This document shows, piece after piece, positions 1 through 13,268 of a stretch of 64,000 bases of DNA. Within the stretch, counting starts at the first letter, position 1. Each line of letters starts with the position of its first letter. The DNA is from Malurus cyaneus samueli (taxonomy: Eukaryota; Chordata; Aves; Passeriformes; Maluridae), in contig CM019214.1 in NCBI GenBank assembly GCA_009741485.1, forward strand, positions 22,404,267-22,468,266, written 5' to 3'. The notes beneath the pieces were generated by a model. That model saw only the letters and a list, made by a program, of their open reading frames with translations, was not told where the DNA came from and made no database searches. The position numbers and the translations under genes were made by a program.

Positions 1-3000
1 TGTGGTACATATAGTCTGCATTTGAGTTCTGTAATTTAGCCAGAGTAGTGTGAAGAAGAGTAAATGGCAGAAACGATCAACATTATTCTTGATTAAGATA
101 AGAATTGTCTTATTATTTCATTTATACAAAATCTCCATCTCTCATGCCAAGATTTTTAGGCAAACAAAGAAGGCTGAACCAGTGATTTTACATAAAAGTA
201 ATTTTAATCAAGCAAGCAAACAGTTAAAGAGACATCCCTTACTAAACACCGAAAGCATCAAATTAGAAAATATAAGGCATTAGGCGAGAAATTGGATGAA
301 GAGTGTTCACTAGCTAGTCCTGCCCACTGCTGCGTAGCTTATTATCACGCTCGTTAAGCAGAAAGAGAAGAACAGAAGAGTGGTGATAAGATATCTTCTC
401 TTGCCTTCTGGGAGAAGAGACACTGTGAGGAGGTAGGCAGCAAAATAGTATCTCGACATGCCTGAGTGCGGTTGGAGAAAGAGATGGGAGAAAAACTAAG
501 ATTGTGGCTAGTAGTTTATAAAGTCAGAGACAGAGGTGATGTAGAAACTAGAGGGCAAGACTGACTTGGTGTTAGGTAAAAGAATTATTTTCAATAATGG
601 AAATCAATGAAGTCATCCATTTTTTTTTTCCAGACAATGGTAATACTTACAGGCATTAAAGAATCACATTTATGCCTAACTCTGATTGGAATATGAATTG
701 AACCTTAATGCTGGAGCTCTAAGATGTAAGTACATGCAGAGTGGGAACAAGAACTGCACCACTCTCGATATTTTCATTAGGATATTTAAATCAGCAGTGG
801 TTTTCCCTGGCACCAAGCAGAAGAATGATCAGTAATGTTCAGACTTCATCTAGAATGCCAATCTGAGTGACCTTTAGCAAAACAGCTAGGCCAGGAGCCT
901 TTCTCTATGATTTGCAATCAGTGAATCCATTTTCAGTAGTCCATTGCACCAAGAGTAAGAATGCCAATGAGACTTGTGGGAGAGAGATTGAAAAGAGAAG
1001 ATACCATCATGGACGTCGTGATCAAGTATTCTCTTGAAGCAGCATTCTGTGAGTTCAGTATTTGTGTTCAGATTTCACAACGAAAATAACTGCTGTTAGG
1101 ACAGGGAGTGAAGACACAAAAGATCTATGACATATGAAAACTCCAGATTCGGTGAAAGCAGGTTTACATACAGGGTGCACTAATAGTCATGCATCACAAA
1201 GCAGAATGATGAAATACAATGTGTGGAACATCATGAAGAAGGTAATAAATAAATAAAATATGTAAAAAGAGCATACATTTCTCTTACATTTAGGTACAAA
1301 TATTGTACAATGTTACAAAGAGGTGTGTAACCTCTATGTAGTAATCTATATAATGTGTATGTAATAACTATTATTAATGGTCAGCAGAGCTGGTGAAGTG
1401 CAAATACTGTGAGAAGGAGAAAATATAATAATATTGTGCAAAATGTGTTCACAGACACACTGTTTTGATTTTTCTTAGTTCTTCTGGTAATCTGTGGGCT
1501 GTAGTGGAACGTGGGTGAGGTTGGTGAGTCCACAAATGCAGTTTTCTACTGAAAGGTGAGTGACTGTAACCGGGAGATGTAAAAGAGAATTTTGCACTTT
1601 CTAGATAATAAGGTACTGTGTTCTGCTCAGAATTGTTCTTCTGAACATACAGACTACCTTAATGTGTCATCATCACAGTCTCATTCTTTTTAGAATACTA
1701 AAATATCTTCCATATTAAGCACCACTCAGCTATTCCAGCACACACTTTGTGAATAATGAAATCACCATTCCTTTTTCAATTCTTTTCCCCCCACTATGCT
1801 GTACAGTATCTATATTTAATTGCCCTCCCCTTCTTCCTTTTCCTCTGTGCATACTCATAGAGGTATGCATTTTAATCTAGCCTTGGGTTAGTCAGATAGA
1901 ACATGGATGTAAACTAAGGATACATCCGAGGCAGTCTGGGATAATATACATGACTTGGTTTGTCCGGCTCATTCATGTCTTGCCACCATTACTGTAAATG
2001 TCCTTTATATGGTCCTTGGGTGCTCCTTGGCCCAGTGCCACATGTCACATGCCTATGTTGGTCTGCAGGGGTTGTCTTGGCCACAGTTTGTTGTTGAGAA
2101 AATTCTTCCATTTGCTCCCTAACAGGATAAAAGCCATAATTCTTAAACTGAACTGCTTTAAAAATACGAGATCTTCCTTATGACTCCTTTTTTTTTTTTT
2201 TTTTTTTGTTTTTTTTTTTTTACAGTACATTTAAATATTGCTTCCATAATTAGATACAATTTACTTGGACAGACTTCAAGCATTCACATCAAAATTAACT
2301 CTTGAAGACAATTAAGTGCTGTGGAAAGCATTTCCCTTTGTTCTCTCAGCACTGTAACGTTTCCTCATACAAGGTCAAATGAATAAATATCTTTTAGACA
2401 TAAAGCCTGTAGGAGCTATGAGCTTCTTTATAAGATTGGAAAGCACATTGTGTTCTTCTGCAAAGCTTTAATTTCTCTAGTTCTTTAATCACAGATGTGT
2501 ATATTGGTCTAAATATCTTCCCTGTAAAACCAACAGCAATATTTCCACTGATTTCCACAATGTGAATCAAGAGCAATACTTATGCTTTCTTAAAAACAAG
2601 ACAAATGAGTAGCAGTTGCCTTTTCGTTTGTTAATTAAGGTAATTTTTGTGGTTCCTCTTTTAGAAAATTAAAAAAAAAAAAAAATATCGTGTAATACTC
2701 ATAATGCATTCAAACTTTATCTTAATCATAGCTAGAAATTTGCAGGTAAGAAGTATTTATAATTGACTTGGAAAATTTAGTTCCATCTGTCTAAAAAACA
2801 CTTGTAAGTCAAGTTTTTTATTAAAACTAGTAAGAAAATTTCTTAAGGGTAATAAGAACCCACTAGAAGTGGTACTCACATATTAAGTCTCTAAATTTAA
2901 GTCGTCCAATAGCTGGAGTCATAATTTGTGACTGACAACTAGGAACAATGTTGATTATTGCAAAATAACACCCAGTTTAGAGAGTGCTTTTCTAGATAAA

Positions 3001-3548
3001 GTACTGTAGAAAGAACACATTCAGAAAAGAAAATTAATCCTCAGGAAAATCTTATTTTTTTGAAGAGTTCTTCAGATTTCTTCCCTCACATAAAAGAATA
3101 ATATATTCAAAAGGTAACAAAAATTTTGCTTGGCTCTTTTTTTGGTTCCTTTCTTTTGTTTGTTTGTTTTGTTCATTTGGTTTGGAATTTTTGTTTTGGT
3201 TTGGTTTGTTTTTTTTTTTTTTTTTTTTTTTTTGTTTGTTTTATTTCTTTATTTGTCAAAGATTTCATATTTCTGTAAGAGAGATTTCCTATTCATAGAA
3301 AGAATCTCTTTGTTGGGTACATTTTCATAATTCTCACTTTTTCTAATTTGTAGTAAAATGGGGTGATTAGCAGGGAAGTTATATAAAAATCACAACATTA
3401 GACAAAATACAAACCGATGTAACTTTAATCTTAAAAAAAAAGCCTGCTCTGTTAGCGTGTATATTTTGCATTTAGGTTCATTTCACATATAAATAATATA
3501 AGCTGTTTGTAAGAATTTCCTACTCTATTAAAAAAAAATAAGGGAAGG
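1..3548. repeat. Long direct repeat, copy 1 (left end outside window)
   Basis: This stretch aligns along its whole length with 4830-8230 in the same orientation. Landmarks recur in the same order: the phrase around 981 recurs at 5701, that at 1261 at 5977, and that at 2281 at 6978. The offset falls from about 4829 at the left edge to about 4680 at the right edge, because copy 2 lacks many single bases. Both copies carry the same T-run near 2190 / 6896 and the same T/G-rich tract near 3130 / 7826. Similarity stops near 3548 / 8230. No coding region is recognised; the small open frames are in low-complexity sequence. It could be a real tandem segmental duplication or a false duplication from joining noisy contigs. 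Confidence 0.9.
3130..3245. repeat. T/G-rich low-complexity tract
   Basis: T-runs interrupted by single or paired G, ending in a T-run of more than 20 and TTTG repeats. A short open frame across it translates to a Phe/Leu/Val-rich string, which comes from composition and is not a protein. Its twin lies at 7826-7940 in copy 2, with a different T-run length and one more TTTG unit. Confidence 0.85.
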
Positions 3549-4829
3549 GGGAATGATAAAATGATTGAGCTTTTATTATACTAGGAATTTTCCATTGAAT
3601 TGTATTCATATTGAAATTTTCAGTATATTTTTTCCAGAAATAAACAAATAAAATTTGGTTATCTTTGAAAAATATAAAATCAGTGTGACATTGATTTTTT
3701 ATACTTTGTAAAATCAGTGCTCTATTCCTTAAAAAAACATAAGACAGCATAAAGACATAAAACAAAAAGAAGACCAAAAAAAATGAACTAGAAATTTGTT
3801 TAATTTACCCTGTGGTTTATACATGAATCATGTTAATTTAGCCCAAAGAATTAAGCAACATTAAACAAAAAGGGTAGAATGATATACTAGAAAAACAGAA
3901 TCACACTCATAACATGATATTAATAAACCTACATTGTACCATGGCTTACAGACAAGTGCATTCTTAATAGCTTCATACAACTCAAAAAAGAATAAAGAAA
4001 ATATACATGAAGCTGGTGTTTCATCATATTGTTGAAATTAATTTTAAATGGACAAATAAAAAAAAACCTGCATGCCTTCCCGGGTTTTTTGTGTCCTTCA
4101 GTAGCAAGTTATATTTAAACTCTTACATTAGCACCACTTATTTAATGTGCTAAACATATCTGTAACCTATCTTGTCATGTACTTCAAGGCCTAAATTTTG
4201 AGATTTTTTCAATTTAAGGCATGTAGGAACATACTCTTTCATTCCATAAGTTAAATAGCAAAGCTCTTTGAACAAAAAAGCCCAACAAAACCAACAAAAC
4301 AAATAAAACAACAAAACAAAAAAAAAACAAAAAAAAAAACAAAAAAAAACAACCCCAAAGTTTACATATTATGGGGACAAAACTACAGAAGGCTCTTTAA
4401 TCTCAAGAAAATGAACACTGCACCTAATACTGAGTCTGATCCACATGAGATGTGTAGCCAACAGTCTAAGGCAGGTTTCTATGGACTTCAGGAGTAAAAA
4501 TAACAGAATAATTTTAAAATTCGATTCTCCTTGCTGGTAGATAGAGATTAATCTTGATTAAATTAAAAAGTTGTGAATATGGTATTTAGGTTATTGAATA
4601 TTTTTTAAGCTAATGAATAATCTACTGAATAATTAAACTTTTAAAGGTTTCAGACTTCCTATACATGTGAAATCTTTAGAAGAAATATGTATAGAAAATC
4701 ACTCAGTCTAAAAAATCTAAGTAAAATGGCTGTTTACATAGAATTACCATGTCTAATACTGTTGGCAAATTGCATGAATCAAAAGAGAAATTCCATTGAT
4801 ACTTGGTAGAAATTAAAGAATGTTAACCT
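3549..4829. other. Spacer between the two long repeat copies, non-coding
   Basis: AT-rich sequence found only once in the window, between the two repeat copies. It contains an A-rich tract with scattered C (4271-4355). I see no gene, RNA or recognisable mobile element. If the flanking duplication is real, this is the part of the unit that is not repeated after copy 2. If it is an assembly error, this is where the two contig paths diverge. Confidence 0.7.
4271..4355. repeat. A/C-rich low-complexity tract
   Basis: Runs of A separated by single or paired C, the complementary type of the T/G-rich tracts elsewhere in the window. Simple-sequence DNA with no coding potential. Confidence 0.85.
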
Positions 4830-7800
4830 GTGGTAATATAGCTGCATTGAGTTTTAATGCAGTTGTGAAGAGGAAGCAGAACATCAAATTATCTTGATTA
4901 AAAAAATTTCTTATATTCATTTAACAAAATCTATCTCTCATGCAAGATTTAGGAACAAAGGCTGAAGTGTTTTACATAAAGTAATTTAATCAAGCAACAA
5001 AATTAAACAGATATACCTACTAACACCAAGCATAAATTAAAAAATGGCATAGAGAATGGATGAAGAGTGTCACTGCATTCTGCCACTCTGCAGTTTTAGC
5101 TGTTAGAGAAAGAAGAACAGAGAGTGTGAAAGATCTGTCTCTTCTTTGGGAGAAGAGACACTGTGAGGAGGTAGGAGCAAAATAGATCTCACAGCTTGCT
5201 TGGAGAAAGAGATGGGAGAAAAGGTGAAGATTGTGGTCTAGAGTTTATAAAGTCAAGACAGAGGTGATGTAGAAACTCAGAGGGCAAGACTGACTTGGTG
5301 TTAGGTAAAGAATTATTTTTCAGTAATGGAAATCAATGAAGTATCCATTTTTTTTTTCAGACAATGGTAATACTTACAGGTTAAAGAATCACATTTATGC
5401 CTAACTCTGATTGGATATGAATTGAACCTTTAAATGCTGGAGCTCTAGATGTAAGTACATGCAGAGTGGGACAAGAACTGCACCATCTGATATTTTTATG
5501 GATATTTACATCAGCAGTGGTTTTCCCTGGCACCAAGCAGAAGAATGATCAGTAATGTTCAGACTTCATCTAGATGCCAATCTGAGTGACCTTAGCAAAC
5601 AAGCTAGGCAGGAGCCTTTCTCTATGATTTGCATCAGTGAATCCATTTTCAAGTAGTCCATTGCACAAGAGTAATTGAAATGCCATGAGAACTTTGGGAG
5701 AGAGATTGAAAAGAGAAGATACATCATGGACTGTCTGTATCAAGTATCTCTTGAAGCAGCATTCTGTGAGTTCAGTATTTGTGTTCAGATTTCACAACGA
5801 AAATAACTGCTGTAGGACAGGGAGTGAAGACACAAAAATCTATGACATGAAAACTCAGATTCAGTGAAAGCAGGGTTTACATTTACAGGGTGCCACTAAT
5901 AGTCATGCATCACAAAGCAGAATGATGAAATACAATGTGTGAGACATCATGAAGGAGGTAATAAATAAATAAAATATGTAAAAAGAGCATACATTTCTCT
6001 TACATTTAGGTACAAATATTGTACAATGTTACAAAGAGGTGTGTAACCTCTATGTAGTAACTTATATAATGTGTATGTAATAACTATTATTATGGTCAGC
6101 AGAGCTGGTGAAGTGCAAATACTGTGAGAAGGAGAAAATATAATAATATTGTGCAAATGTGTTCACAGACACACTGTTTGATTTTTCTTAGTTCTTCTGG
6201 TAATCTGTGGGCTGTAGTGGAACGTGGTGAGGTTGGTGAGTCCACAAATGCAGTTTTCTACTGAAAGGTGAGTGACTGTAACCGGGAGATGTAAAAGAGA
6301 ATTTTGCACTTTCTAGATAATAAGGTACTGTGTTCTGCTCAGAATTGTTCTTCTGAACATACAGACTACCTTAATGTGTCATCATCACAGTCTCATTCTT
6401 TTTAGAATACTAAAATATCTTCCATATTAAGCACCACTCAGCTATTCCAGCACACACTTTGTGAATAATGAAATCACCATTCCTTTTTCAATTCTTTTCC
6501 CCCACTATGCTGTACAGTACTCTATATTTAATTGCCTCCCCTTCTTCCTTTTCCTCTGTGCATACTCATAGAGGTATGCATTTTAATCTAGCCTTGGGTT
6601 AGTCAGATAGAACATGGATGTAAACAAGGATACATCCAGAGGCAGTCTGGGATAATATACATGACTTGGTTTGTCCGGCTCATTCATGTCTGCCACCATT
6701 ACTGTAAATGTCCTTTATATGGATCCTTGGGTGCTCCTTGGCCCAGTGCCACATGTCACATGCCTATGTTGGTCTGCAGGGGTTGTCTGGCCACAGTTTG
6801 TTGTTGAGAAAATCTTCCATTTGCTCCCTAACAGGTAAAAGCCATAATTCCTTAAACTGAACTGCTTTAAATACGAGATCTTCCTTATGACTCCTTTTTT
6901 TTTTTTTTTTTTTTTTTTTACAGTACATTTAAATATTTGCTCATAATTAGATACAATTTACTTGGACAGACTTCAAGCATTCACATCAAATTAACTCTTG
7001 AAGACAATTAAGTGCTGTGGAAAGCATTTCCCTTTGTTCTCTCAGCACTGTAACGTTCCTCATACAGGTCAATGAAAAATATCTTTTAGACATAAAGCCT
7101 GTAGGAGCTATGAGCTTTTTTATAAGATTGGAAAGCACATTGTGTTCTTCTGCAAAGCTTTAATTTCTCTAGTTCTTTAATCACGATGTGTATATGGTCT
7201 AAATATCTTCCCTGTAAAACCAACAGCAATATTTCCACTGATTTCCACAATGTGAATCAAGAGCAATACTTATGCTTTTTAAAAACAAGACAAATGAGTA
7301 GCAGTTGCCTTTTCGTTTGTTAATTAAGGTAATTTTTTGTGGTTTTCCTCTCTGTTAGAAATTTAAAAAAAAAAAAAATACTCGTGTAATACTCATTAAG
7401 CATTCAAACTTTATCTTATCATAGCTAGAATTTGCAGGTAAGAAGTATTTATAATTGACTTGGAAAATTTAGTTCCATCTGTCTAAAAAACACTTGTAAG
7501 TCAAGTTTTTTATTAAAACTAGTAGAAAATTTCTTAAGGGTAATAAGAACCCACTAAGTGGTACTCACATATTAAGTCTCTAAATTTAAGTCGTCCAATA
7601 GCTGGAGTCATAATTTTGTGACTGACAACTAGGAACAATGTTGATTATTGCAAAATAACACCCAGTTAGAGAGTGCTTTTCTAGATAAAGTACTGTAGAA
7701 AGAACACATTCAGAAAAGAAAATTAATCCTCAGGAAAATCTTATTTTTTTTGAAGAGTTCTTCAGATTTCTTCCCTCACATAAAAGAATAATATATTCAA

Positions 7801-8230
7801 AAGGTAACAAAAATTTTGCTTGGCTCTTTTTTTGGTTCCTTTCTTTTGTTTGTTTGTTTGTTTGTTTCATTTGGTTTGGAATTTTTGTTTTGGTTTGGTT
7901 TGGTTTTTTTTTTTTTTTTTTTTTGTTTGTTTTTTATTTTCTATTTTGTCAAAGATTCAATTCTGTAAGAGAGATTTCCTATTCATAGAAAGTCTCTTTG
8001 TTGGGTACATTTTCATAATTCTCACTTTTTCTAATTTGTAGTAAATGGGGTGATTAGCAGGGAAGTTATATAAAAATCACAACATTAGACAAAATACAAA
8101 CCGATGTAACTTTAAATCTTAAAAAAAAGCCTGCCTCTGTTAGCGTGTATTTTTGCATTTAGGTTCATTTCACATATAAATAATAAAGCTGGTGTAAGAA
8201 TTCCTACTCTCTTAAAAAAAATAAGGAAGG
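4830..8230. repeat. Long direct repeat, copy 2
   Basis: Same sequence and orientation as 1-3548. The first kilobase (4830-5800) differs from copy 1 almost entirely by dispersed single-base gaps, with copy 2 about 110 bases shorter over that span. From about 5900 to 8200 the match is much closer, with indels mainly at homopolymers. Dispersed one-base indels with few substitutions are typical of uncorrected long-read consensus rather than of evolutionary divergence. No coding region was recognised. Confidence 0.9.
7826..7940. repeat. T/G-rich low-complexity tract, twin of 3130-3245
   Basis: Counterpart in copy 2 of the tract at 3130-3245. It has an extra TTTG unit and a shorter T-run, showing length variation between the two copies. 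Confidence 0.85.
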
Positions 8231-9526
8231 ATGCAAACTCTCTCTCTTAGAAAAATAAAAAGAATTGTCCTCATTAACTAGAGTAAATTATCACTTCATG
8301 CTTCTAACGTGACAGAAGAGGTTGAAAGCTGGGTTTGATTCAATATGGATGTTTATGCCCTAATAACAGTTAGTATAGAAGGAGAACAGAAGGGGCAACT
8401 TCAACCCAGTTTGTGCAAGGAACTGCAACTTTTCTGACTGTGATGTTGAAATATAATTAATGATTCCTTTGAATTGAGTGGAGCTTTGCCTATTTATGGC
8501 AGATGAAAATTTGTCACAGTGATTCTTTCTTCCATGTGTTTACTAGATAAATTTTTTTCTTGGTTTCTTTTATCTACACTCTGTTAATGATGAATAGAAT
8601 TGCTTATACTCTGTGCTTTAAAAGCAGTATAAACAAATAATAGAAAATTCCCAACTTCCCATAGTACCACAGTTCTCAGAGCAGCTTTTCCTTCTGTTTC
8701 ACCAGTGGGAGACAATTTTAGCTACACAGTTTTGAGGAAATGTGTAGTTCATTGATGTATATTAATCTATAAAAGCAACATGAAGCTCAGTTGACAACAT
8801 GCATTACTTTTAACAAGGAGCATTTATTTCTTCCATTTTTTTTTCATAGTACAAAGTCAGTTTGACCAGACATATAAGAGCTTTGCTACATACTTTTTTT
8901 CTTCAGTTACCAGATGTTGGGTTTTTTCACTGTTAAATTGTTATTCTGCTAAACTGTAATTGGGATCATGCATGATGTAGTAATCGAGGCTTTTTATTTG
9001 GTTGGTTTGGGGGTTTTGCTGGGTTTTGTTTTTTTGGGTTTTGTTGGGTTTTTTTTCTTAAGGTGGCTGTTTCCCAAGTTACTATTTTTGTCCTATTTCA
9101 GCAACTTTTCAGTGCATTTTCACTCTTTATAATCAGTTTCTGTCAGGAGTAAAACACATCATCTCTTCTCCAAGCTCTTCAATTGCCCAGGTATTTGGCT
9201 TCAAATTAGGTTTCCAGCAAAATATAAAATCACAGCAGGAAACAAAAAAAAAAAAAATTACTTTTATCGTATCAAGCTATAGATATCTGCTAAATTACCA
9301 TCCATGCTCCAAGCAACCTGCTTGGAGGATAGAAGGAAATAAATATTCATATCTGAATGGAAGTAATTGCTCTTTTTGATCTCACGTCCTTCTCTACATC
9401 TAAGTTTCAGGTCTTACAGTCCTGCCTCACAGCAGAGGAATCTTTCCTAATAAAATACTCATACTCTGCTTTTTAGGAAAGAGTATACTCTACTAAACTC
9501 TTGGCCATAGACTATTCCTGCAGATT
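8231..9526. other. Non-coding stretch
   Basis: AT-rich unique sequence after the end of repeat copy 2. Apart from the G/T-rich tract at 8991-9057, nothing is recognised on either strand. It lies 5' of the FRMPD4 exons and is probably intronic. Confidence 0.6.
8991..9057. repeat. G/T-rich tract with repeated GGG/GGGG runs
   Basis: The top strand has T-runs alternating with short G-runs, including at least four runs of three or more G. This is the same style of tract as 53930-54071 and 62060-62105. Confidence 0.8.
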
Positions 9527-9592
9527 TCACAGAATCACAGGATCATAGAGAGGTTGAGGTTGACTTGACTTGGTTAACCTGGCACCTTCACT
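9527..9592 (-). mobile_element. CR1 retroposon 3'-end fragment
   Basis: The sequence begins with the antisense form of the CR1 3' terminus: an ACAGAATCACAG-type start, then ATCATAGAG and GGTTGAGGTTG. The diagnostic CR1 3' end is a short ATTCTATG-like repeat, and its reverse complement is visible at the left edge. Only about 65 bases are kept, as expected for a heavily 5'-truncated CR1. CR1 is the main LINE family of birds and other sauropsids. Confidence 0.75.
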
Positions 9593-9983
9593 TTTTAAAG
9601 GAAAGCCAAAGCTTCATGGTAACATTTCCCATTTTCAGTCCTACTGAAAAGGTTTTCTTTGGAGAAAAATCTGAATTAGTTCTCATATGGGACTTACAAG
9701 ATTTTTGGAAATATCAGCTCTCCTGGATTTCCTAAACTTTTGAAAGGAGAAAGAAGACTGCCTGGCTTCTCTTCAAGGCCTTATGATTTGTCGTAGAAGA
9801 TATAGAAGCACAGACATGAAAAGCAGGTAGAAAAATTTGTTTGTTTCTATAGAAATCTCAGTTTTCTTCACACAGACTTCATCTTTTCAGAAGGAAAGAG
9901 TCCAAGCTACTTCAGTTGTAGTTACTAAATAATATAATTTCTATACCGTACTTTGAGACAGACACCACCCTACGGCTGAGTGA

Positions 9984-10041
9984 AAAAAAAAAAAACCAAA
10001 AACAAAAGCAACAAAAAAAACAACCACAAAACACCAAAAAG
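9984..10041. repeat. A/C-rich low-complexity tract
   Basis: A-runs broken by single or paired C. The Lys/Asn/Thr-rich translation across it is a composition effect. Confidence 0.8.
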
Positions 10042-11110
10042 AGCAATAAGAGTAAAAAATCCCATGCATTTCAGTTCCTTTCCCTTGATTTGTACTAATC
10101 ACCTTTCTCTGTCATGTACCACAGGATATTTCATTTCATTAGTTATAAAGGATCTCTCTCTTTCCTCTCCAAAGCTAATTTTAGAGTTTCTGAAGGAAAC
10201 CAATGACCATTTTTCTCTCAGTTTTTCAATTACCTGAACAAATACATTTTATAGTATGCTACCCTGCTGCTATTTTTTACTAAGGCCAAGTTCATTGACA
10301 GATAGAATTTGTGAAAGCAATGCCTTGACCTATAGCTCTCAAATTTTGTCCAATGCTTTTTCTTTAAGAGTTTTCAGTAACTATTTTTTATGTTACTACT
10401 AGACTCTACTACAAGGCAGTGATCTATTAGCTAGCTCTAATTCCTAGCAAGGAATTGAGTTTTCTTGGACCATTAAAATTTGTACCTTAAAGCCAGTAAT
10501 GAAACAAAGCCATTCAATCTAACCTGAGCACCATGTTATTAAACTGTATAATTCTTATATCCTCAAAGAGCCCATTGTCCTTATTAAAGGGCTTTTAAAA
10601 ATTACCATAATTGTGAAAGAAACAAATAAAATCCAGGTCTGTAACTGAAACATTTGATTAATTTTAGACACATTATAAACTCATCTATACATTAATCTCA
10701 GAAATCCTTTCTTTTCTTGATATTGTTGTTCTTTGAAATAATGTCCGGGGTTAAAACATTAACATTAAAATTTAATGATTTAAAAATCCAATCTGTATCT
10801 TTGCTTTTCAGTAATACAAGACGCTCCATATAATCTGAATTAAGGGTTTGAATTTAAATAGACTGGACACAGGCCTTGCTTCTGTGGAACTAGTTAGTGA
10901 TAGCCCCAGAATTTTAATAAACATTCAGAGAATATCCCTCAGCTATACAGCCATACAAGATACCATTGAAAACTCATAAATGGAAAGATCTTCATCTCTT
11001 GCTTCGTCTTGTGTACTTCAAATCAAAAGAAATGAAGGGAGGAATCACCATGTTTCATCTTTTAAAAAAAGTAAAAAAATATTCTGGTTGTTTCTCTCTC
11101 TTTTTATGTT

Positions 11111-11165
11111 AAAAAAAAAAACAAACCAACAACAAAAACAAAAACAAAAAAAACCAAAAACTTTA
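11111..11165. repeat. A/C-rich low-complexity tract
   Basis: A-runs with interspersed C and CC, of the same class as 4271-4355 and 9984-10041. The overlapping open frames on both strands here are artefacts of it. Confidence 0.8.
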
Positions 11166-13237
11166 GCCAAAAGAAACACGAAAGAAAAATCCTCAGTGAT
11201 ACTGTCACACTTGCAATTTCTGTTTCTGTCTTTTGCATGGGTAAGAACAATTTTAAAAAGAAAGGAAGCATCATAGATTGTAAGCAGAAAAGGTTCTCCT
11301 ATTATGTTAGACAAATAATCTGTAATGACTGTTCCATTTGTGAAACATCAAAGTATAAAAACAAAAATAATCTTGTTAGATCCCCTGGGGAATCCATCCT
11401 GCATTTTTTCTCATACAGTATTTACCAACATATTGTCAAATTGAATATCATGTGGCTTGATCAATGAGACTTTAGTCTCATTCCCTTGGGAACTCCAAGA
11501 TTAACAGCAGATCTTACCAGTAGGATGTCTCATTTTGTCGTTCCCCTTGCGCATAATTGCATTTACCATTTTACTTGTCACTGCAGTTTCTCATAATTTG
11601 TCCTTACATGGCGATGAGCACCTCTCTGGAGATGTCTGTGTTAAAGTATTAATGTGCTTGGGCAAAAGCCATCCAAACTTGTGTTGGGTTTCTGCTGTGG
11701 AGCTGTGCCAGTTTACATTGCGAGCTCCTGACATTGTGTAATATGAACTCCACTACTGCTGCTCAGGGTAAAGCAAACAGACAAAACTCACTGAAACAAA
11801 TAAGGTACCTCCTGTTGAATAAAGATACAAATCACTCAACTTATTACTTTCTATAAAAAATTATCTTTGGGACTGCAAAACTTGAAATTTTTAAAACTGT
11901 TCTGAGTTAAATAGTTTAAAACCTGACTCCTCATCTTCTCACTCAGCTCATTCCAGACTGAATGATTTTTTTCCAAGTGTTGTGATGGAAAGATAAGAAG
12001 TAGATAACAGCAGTTTCAAAGTACAGGATTTTATGGTTTTATTTTTTGGTTTGCTCTTTTGAAATCAACGTATAGCAACTGTGAATAAAAAGTATTTCTG
12101 ATCTAAAAAAAAAGAAAAATCTTGCAAATAAAATATGATATTTTTTACTTTACACTATTTCTCCTTTAGAGCATTCAATACTTTACCAGGGCTTTACTAC
12201 TATTCCTGGATAAAACAAAAAAATAATATATATTTGTTCAGCAGAAAAAATGGAAAATATTAAGTGCTCATGCAATATTGATTTAGTGATATGTAGCCTA
12301 CTTATACAGCACCACAATAATATGTTTTTAGTTACATTTTTTCCCTTGTTAAATTAATTTCTTAACACAGCAGCTTGTTTTTTGTTTAATGATAAATTGT
12401 GTCATGAGTCATTCTTGTTTCTAACCTTTGTGTAAAAAACATGTTTCTGGGAAATCAGCAGTGGAAAACATGCAACTTCTCCTAATGAATTATTACTTTT
12501 AAATTCTCTTCAACAGACATTAATTTTTCATACATTCATAATTTTTCATTTATTTTAGGGATCAGTCTGTCATGAATCCCCAAAATATATCTAAAATCAG
12601 GTCTCCCATTTTGTCATGACTCAAATATGGAGGTTTTTTCGTGATGATAAGGCATTTAATAAGTATTTTTTGGAAAGGCCTGCCAATGTTTCCAACCTGT
12701 TTCCACTCCAGCAAGCCCTTCCCACTCTGTTTGGCTAGTCATGCTCACAGGAACATTAATTCCTGTGCAGTATGGTTTATCCCACAGCAGACAGGTGGTA
12801 GAATGAATTCATCATCCACGAGTCAAGAGCAGCATGACTGCTAATGCAGAGAGGAGAACACTGGTAAACACCATGTTTTCAAAGAAACTTGAGACCAACA
12901 TGCATAGATGTTCTGGGTGGCTGAGATGAGCACTCAGATATACTGTAGGCAAGGATGATAACAAACTGATTTAAAGCACTTCTTTTTATAAATTCAGGGA
13001 ATGGATCATTGGGATGGAGTTGTGATTTTTTGAATGTATTTTTTGCCATACTGAAACTATTTGAAAGCACACTTTCCTGGCAGAGTCTTTTTGTTCTTGT
13101 CTTATACTGATTTCTTCATCTTCCAGTTTCCACAAACATGTTCATCTCAATTTATATTTTGTCACACATAGACCAGTCTAAGCTTGCTTTGTAACTATTG
13201 TGGATCATAAACCTCCAGTATGAAATAGGACAAAGTG

Positions 13238-13267
<30 letters not shown>
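13238..13267 (+). repeat. Poly(A) run of 30
   Basis: An uninterrupted run of about 30 A. It could be the tail of an old retroposed sequence, but the upstream 200 bases are not recognisable as CR1, a SINE or a processed gene copy. It may also be a simple homopolymer expansion. Confidence 0.8.

Positions 13268-13268
<1 letters not shown>

Noticed and set aside
3130..3330. Apparent hydrophobic membrane protein, with a twin at 7820-8041
   Set aside because: Translation of a T/G-rich simple-sequence tract. The frame changes between the two copies with homopolymer length.
13238..13267. Poly(A) run as evidence of a processed pseudogene
   Set aside because: The sequence upstream does not resemble any gene or SINE I know, and no target-site duplication was evident.
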